The position numbers and the translations under genes were made by a program. 64,000 nucleotides of DNA from Dallia pectoralis. Lineage: Eukaryota; Chordata; Actinopteri; Esociformes; Umbridae. Positions 59,581 to 64,000 of this stretch are shown in pieces; positions within the stretch are counted from its first letter, which is position 1; each line of letters opens with the position of its first letter. The notes beneath the pieces were generated by a model, which worked only from the letters and a program-made list of their open reading frames with translations, was not told the origin of the DNA and did no database searches. The DNA is taken from assembly GCA_029465975.1 (NCBI GenBank), contig CM055745.1:4898204-4962203 (forward strand), given 5' to 3'.

Positions 59581-59932
59581 CCATACCTACTTGCATACCT
59601 ACTTGCATCCACACACACACAGACACACACACACACACAAATGCACAAACACGCACACACACACACACTTGGGAACACACACAAACACACACACAAATGC
59701 ACAAACACGCACACACATGCGCACACACACATACACTTGTACATACGCACACATACACACAAACTTGTAAACACACACCAGCACACATACACACACACTT
59801 GTACACACGCACCTACACAAACACGCGCGTACACATACGTGCGCACATACACACACATGCGCACGCACATGCACACACACACACACACATATATACAAAC
59901 ACCCGCACATACACACACACGCACGCCATCAT
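59541..59932. repeat. CA-rich microsatellite tract
   Basis: A (CA)n run at 59541-59579, then about 350 bp of imperfect ACACAC with inserted ATGC, CGCACG and CTTGTA steps. Long frames on both strands (Thr-His or Cys-Val repeats) are artefacts. Confidence 0.95.
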
Positions 59933-60112
59933 GATAATGATGCAGCCATGACACTTTTGATTTAATAGCAGCCTTTCCAATCTCTGTTAGAGTGTGTGTC
60001 ACACGGGGTGAAATATCAGGGTGAAATATGTAACCAGATCCGTTAGAATGACAGAATGCTCCCCATTAATGAGTCTGGCACCAAGCATGTAGAGCTTCAT
60101 GCAGCTGCTGCC

Positions 60113-60366
60113 TGCAGGGTACAAGGCAGGGTACAGGGCAGGGTGCTGAGGGGATGGCAGGGTACAGGGCAGGGTGCTGTGGGGATGGCAGGGTACAGGG
60201 CAGGGTGCTGTGGGGATGGCAGGGTACAGGGCAGGGTGTGGCAGGGTACAGGGCAGGGTGCTGAGTGGATGGCAGGGTACAGGGCAGGGTGCTGTGGGGA
60301 TGGCAGGGTACAGGGCAGGGTGCTGTGGGGATGGCAGGGTACAGGGCAGGGTGCTGTGGGGATGGC
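60113..60366. repeat. 31-bp minisatellite, about 8 copies
   Basis: The unit contains GGGATGGCAGGGTACAGGGC and AGGGTGCTGTG. One copy is shortened near 60230-60245. It is G-rich on the plus strand and directly abuts the 39-bp array. Confidence 0.93.
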
Positions 60367-60385
60367 AAAACTCTCTGTCCAAACT

Positions 60386-61960
60386 GACGCGTCTCCATGT
60401 TAAATGTGTTTAATAACAGCAGGTGACGCGTCTCCATGTTAAATGTGTTTAATAACAGCAGGTGACGCGTCTCCATGTTAAATGTGTTTAATAACAGCAG
60501 GTGACGCGTCTCCATGTTAAATGTGTTTAATAACAGCAGGTGACGCGTCTCCATGTTAAATGTGTTTAATAACAGCAGGTGACGCGTCTCCATGTTAAAT
60601 GTGTTTAATAACAGCAGGTGACGCGTCTCCATGTTAAATGTGTTTAATAACAGCAGGTGACGCGTCTCCATGTTAAATGTGTTTAATAACAGCAGGTGAC
60701 GCGTCTCCATGTTAAATGTGTTTAATAACAGCAGGTGACGCGTCTCCATGTTAAATGTGTTTAATAACAGCAGGTGACGCGTCTCCATGTTAAATGTGTT
60801 TAATAACAGCAGGTGACGCGTCTCCATGTTAAATGTGTTTAATAACAGCAGGTGACGCGTCTCCATGTTAAATGTGTTTAATAACAGCAGGTGACGCGTC
60901 TCCATGTGAAATGTGTTTAATAACAGCAGGTGACGCGTCTCCATGTTAAATGTGTTTAATAACAGCAGGTGACGCGTCTCCATGTTAAATGTGTTTAATA
61001 ACAGCAGGTGACGCGTCTCCATGTTAAATGTGTTTAATAACAGCAGGTGACGCGTCTCCATGTTAAATGTGTTTAATAACAGCAGGTGACGCGTCTCCAT
61101 GTTAAATGTGTTTAATAACAGCAGGTGACGCGTCTCCATGTTAAATGTGTTTAATAACAGCAGGTGACGCGTCTCCATGTTAAATGTGTTTAATAACAGC
61201 AGGTGACGCGTCTCCATGTTAAATGTGTTTAATAACAGCAGGTGACGCGTCTCCATGTTAAATGTGTTTAATAACAGCAGGTGACGCGTCTCCATGTTAA
61301 ATGTGTTTAATAACAGCAGGTGACGCGTCTCCATGTTAAATGTGTTTAATAACAGCAGGTGACGCGTCTCCATGTTAAATGTGTTTAATAACAGCAGGTG
61401 ACGCGTTTCCATGTGAAATGTGTTTAATAACAGCAGGTGACGCGTCTCCATGTTAAATGTGTTTAATAACAGCAGGTGACGCGTCTCCATGTGAAATGTG
61501 TTTAATAACAGCAGGTGACGCGTCTCCATGTTAAATGTGTTTAATAACAGCAGGTGACGCGTCTCCATGTTAAATGTGTTTAATAACAGCAGGTGACGCG
61601 TCTCCATGTTAAATGTGTTTAATAACAGCAGGTGACGCGTCTCCATGTTAAATGTGTTTAATAACAGCAGGTGACGCGTCTCCATGTTAAATGTGTTTAA
61701 TAACAGCAGGTGACGCGTCTCCATGTTAAATGTGTTTAATAACAGCAGGTGACGCGTCTCCATGTTAAATGTGTTTAATAACAGCAGGTGACGCGTCTCC
61801 ATGTTAAATGTGTTTAATAACAGCAGGTGACGCGTCTCCATGTTAAATGTGTTTAATAACAGCAGGTGACGCGTCTCCATGTTAAATGTGTTTAATAACA
61901 GCAGGTGACGCGTCTCCATGTTAAATGTGTTTAATAACAGCAGGTGACGCGTCTCCATGT
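60386..61960. repeat. 39-bp minisatellite, about 40 copies, nearly uniform
   Basis: The unit contains GACGCGTCTCCATGTTAAAT and GTGTTTAATAACAGCAGGT. About four copies differ by T to G (GTGAAATG), one of which also has GTTTCC; the rest look identical. Each unit carries the palindrome GACGCGTC with two CpGs, about 80 CpGs in all. The 13-codon length leaves a 630-codon minus-strand frame that is an artefact. Confidence 0.97.
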
Positions 61961-62379
61961 TTCTGTCTCCTTCTCAATACACATTCAATCACTGCCATTT
62001 CGTGCCAAATGTGCTGTCTTGACACGTACGGCTGTAATGACTATGAAGGTATGAAGGCCATTCTACAGTAACCAGGAATGTGGCTGTAATAACGATGGAG
62101 GTGATTCCTCAGGAACTCCACACAACGCAAAAGGTTTCATTTTAAAATGTAAAAAATAAATAAACAACGATTTACCAGAGAAATTAGTCCTATTCTGCTA
62201 AAAGCATGCACAAACGGAACAACGTCAAACTACTCGTTTTACAGTTTGTGTGAGGAAATCGATCCATCGAAAAACATTTCTATAATGTATGGATTATGGA
62301 TGCATGACCGGTGGACGTACAACTGTTGGGATACTTTAAAAAAGGTTGTGGTGTGAACGAGAAGAGCAGTCACTATCGA

Positions 62380-62870
62380 CTGGGACGGGCCCGTGACGTG
62401 TGTCCTCATTATAGAGGTGACCAGGCAGTGGATTGTGGCCTGTGGAATGTTGTACACGATGTGATATGTTGGACAAAGGCCACGGCAGGCCACGGGATCG
62501 CGTCCTGGTATCTCATTCATGTCGCCACCCGCCGGGAACCTCCGCACAAGAGCTGCGCGTCGGGAGCTTCACCAAACGGGTCCCTGCGGGCCTCGCCTCT
62601 ACATGTGCTATGCTCGTCCTGCTGAGAACAGCCAGCCCGGTCAGGGAATACGGTGTTTATGAATGCCCGGACCCCCCTGGGGGATTCCTAGCAGAACATT
62701 GCCCTGATTATCAAATGGCTAGTTGTCTTCCCACAATGCACTCTGGTGCCATCATTTCCCCAGGCAAACGGCGCACGCGTCTACGGCCACTTGCGAGATG
62801 GACAGGAGAAGTCAATGACCTTTTTGAGTTGATCTTTTGTTGAACGGTCTCTGTGTGTTTCTTTTCTTTA
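62380..62870 (-). mobile_element. Tc1-like transposon remnant in zcchc14 intron 2
   Basis: The minus strand at 62711-62800 encodes GRRRVRRLPGEMMAPECIV, matching the (V)RVRRLPGE.MAPGC motif of Tc1-like transposases, the same superfamily as the swollen element at 44440-50755. The left portion (62400-62520) with CATTATAGAGGTGACCAGGC also looks transposon-derived. Broken by stops. Confidence 0.6.
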
Positions 62871-63030
62871 TATGCCACACACACCTCAGACCAGTGGATT
62901 AACTTTGTTAAAGGAGAACTAACGTGGGTTGAGCACATTTTGTCCAAAGAATGTGCACAGGTCTGCATACATGTTTGCAAAACGGTCACGCCCTGACAAC
63001 CGAAATTCTGATTCTCGTTCTTTCGTTTAG

Positions 63031-63101
63031 TGAACATCGAGCGGGTTGAGCTTAGAGGAGTGACCCGGCGTGAGGGGAAACCACGTGAATATATGCTAGA
63101 G
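63031..63101 (+). CDS. zcchc14: zcchc14 coding exon 3 (start of PX-like domain)
   Basis: The 71-bp exon follows TTCTTTCGTTTAG and ends GAG/GTGAGA. With the base carried from exon 2 it reads VNIERVELRGVTRREGKPRE then YMLE. It is the first strand pair of the PX-like domain found in ZCCHC14 and ZCCHC2. Phase runs from 1 to 0. The homology to the family's V-V-L-G-V-R..Y-FEV pattern is clear, although the exon is short. Confidence 0.85.
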
Positions 63102-63196
63102 GTGAGAACACACACCCGTGTTTTTACATCTTATTGTATGTTCGGTGTGTAGTTACTGTTTTCCATTGGCCTGTCTACTCTTCCCTCATCCGACAG

Positions 63197-63268
63197 GTCA
63201 CATGGTCAGACTCGTCCGTGTCCGCTGTGAGCAGAACGCATCAGGAGGTGCTGGATTTCCTCTCCCAG
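63197..63268 (+). CDS. zcchc14: zcchc14 coding exon 4 (PX-like domain)
   Basis: The 72-bp exon, phase 0 to 0, is bounded by CCGACAG and CAG/GTATGA. It encodes VTWSDSSVSAVSRTHQEVLD then FLSQ, the central PX-like segment (W-S-D-S-S-V ... R-T-H-Q-E). It is separated from exon 3 by only 95 bp of intron, in contrast to the repeat-filled introns 1 and 2. Confidence 0.88.
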
Positions 63269-63411
63269 GTATGAGAGTACCGTGTCTCCTGTTGACTCTA
63301 CTGCCAGGTTAGGACTTGACCTAAGCCTGCGTTCACGTCTGCCGTCCTTATCGTCCGTCTCGTGTGTAGTGATGTTTGTCGAGGTTAAGACTTGTCTGCT
63401 GTTCATGTCAG

Positions 63412-63497
63412 GTCGCCCAGCTTTTTCCTGAGGAAAGCCTGGAGAAGTTCTCGCCTCACTCCCCTGGTTTTAATCAGAACCCTGAGCTGGACCCCAG
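63412..63497 (+). CDS. zcchc14: zcchc14 coding exon 5 (end of PX-like domain)
   Basis: The 86-bp exon, phase 0 to 2, follows TTCATGTCAG and ends CCCAG/GTAAGG. It encodes VAQLFPEESLEKFSPHSPGF then NQNPELDP. The block QLFPEE(S/T)LEKF is diagnostic for ZCCHC14/ZCCHC2. The gene continues beyond 64000: no further exon was recognised in 63498-64000, and the SAM domain and CCHC knuckle are not in the window. Confidence 0.87.
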
Positions 63498-64000
63498 GTA
63501 AGGTCCAGAGTTATTCTGTAACTGAACGTGTTCCTATCACAACAAGGTAGAATGTTCCGGTCATCTTTCTCGGCTGCCTAGAGCTGCGTTCCCTGAGGGC
63601 CTTCTATTCTCCCTCTATTGAGGCCAGATTCGGGGCAGGTTTGCCTTGTCACGGGCTGCGTTCGAGAGCCCCATTCTGCATCCTCGGGCCAGGTGGTGTT
63701 CTGTTGGGTTCTGGCCCGATGCTGACGCAGATCGGGGTGCGTTTGCACAACAATGCCTTTCGCAGGCGACAACAATCTCTGTTGTCCATGGAATTCCACA
63801 TTTGACATGAAATTCCTTGTTTTGATGACATGGGCCCGAATAGCTTGGAGAAATGTTCTTGTTCTTTACCACAGGGGTTCTCAAACCTCTCCGCCAGGAA
63901 CCATCAACCATTCCATGTTTTTGAACTGTCCAAGAGCTACAGTCGGTCGCCTGAGCACCCAGTTGATTGGGTGAATCAAGTGGGCAAGTTCAGAGGTACA
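63498..64000. other. zcchc14 intron 5 (partial) with likely interspersed repeats
   Basis: No exon is recognised here. The stretch from about 63870 to the end (GGGGTTCTCAAACCTCTCC... and a dyad-like GTTGATTGGGTGAATCAAG) has the look of a common fish interspersed repeat, but I cannot name the family. Confidence 0.35.

Larger units (their letters stand above)
58683..63030 (+). other. zcchc14 intron 2
   Basis: A 4.3-kb intron holding the CA-rich tract, the 31-bp and 39-bp arrays, and a Tc1-like remnant (all listed separately). The stretches 58683-59500 and 61965-62380 look unique, with no motif recognised. It depends on exon 2 being correct. Confidence 0.6.

Noticed and set aside
60066..61958. 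630-codon minus-strand frame of 13-residue METRHLLLLNTFN repeats
   Set aside because: The unit length of 39 bp is a multiple of three, so the frame stays open by arithmetic. The near-perfect DNA identity shows no codon-level constraint.

Overview
The window is vertebrate genomic DNA, most likely from a ray-finned (teleost) fish. The evidence is spliced genes with GT-AG introns, teleost-type Tc1-like, hAT-like, L2-like and Rex1-like transposon debris, tRNA-derived SINEs, and a heavy load of minisatellites. A salmoniform or esociform fish would fit, but the sequence does not prove it. There are no prokaryotic operons, ribosome binding sites or CRISPR arrays.

Two genes run head to head. On the minus strand are the first three coding exons of a junctophilin, best called jph3: exon 1 at 39282-39663, exon 2 at 23352-24153 and exon 3 at 3568-3692. 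They join in phase into residues 1-436; the C-terminal exons lie left of position 1. On the plus strand are the first five coding exons of zcchc14: 54531-55157, 58577-58682, 63031-63101, 63197-63268 and 63412-63497. They reach residue 320, and the gene runs off the right edge. The divergent ZCCHC14/JPH3 pair is also found at human 16q24.2, so the order is conserved and supports calling the junctophilin jph3 rather than jph1, 2 or 4.

Layout. 1-3567: jph3 intron 3, mostly one modular repeat. 3693-23351: jph3 intron 2 (19.7 kb). Its left 12 kb is an almost continuous chain of about nine unrelated minisatellites (units of 24-90 bp). Its right part holds a hAT-like element nested in a LINE fragment and a dead L2-like LINE. 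24154-39281: jph3 intron 1 (15.1 kb), with polypurine/polypyrimidine, 43-, 51-, 25- and 80-bp arrays, a Rex1-like LINE, Tc1-like remnants and two SINEs. 39664-40150: GC-rich candidate jph3 5' region. 40150-53800: intergenic, dominated by a 5.7-kb array of about 133 copies of a 42-bp unit that grew out of a Tc1-like transposase gene. 53800-54530: candidate zcchc14 upstream region. 54531-64000: zcchc14 exons and introns, including a very uniform 39-bp x 40 array in intron 2.

By my count about 40% of the window is tandem repeat. Nearly all the long open reading frames are artefacts of repeats whose unit length is a multiple of three or which lack stop codons. The most notable structures are the transposon-born 42-bp minisatellite between two divergent genes, a perfectly homogeneous 25-bp array carrying CTG triplets inside a dead LINE in jph3 intron 1, and the nested hAT-in-LINE insertion. 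The genes are ordinary conserved vertebrate genes. I found no sign of an undescribed protein system.
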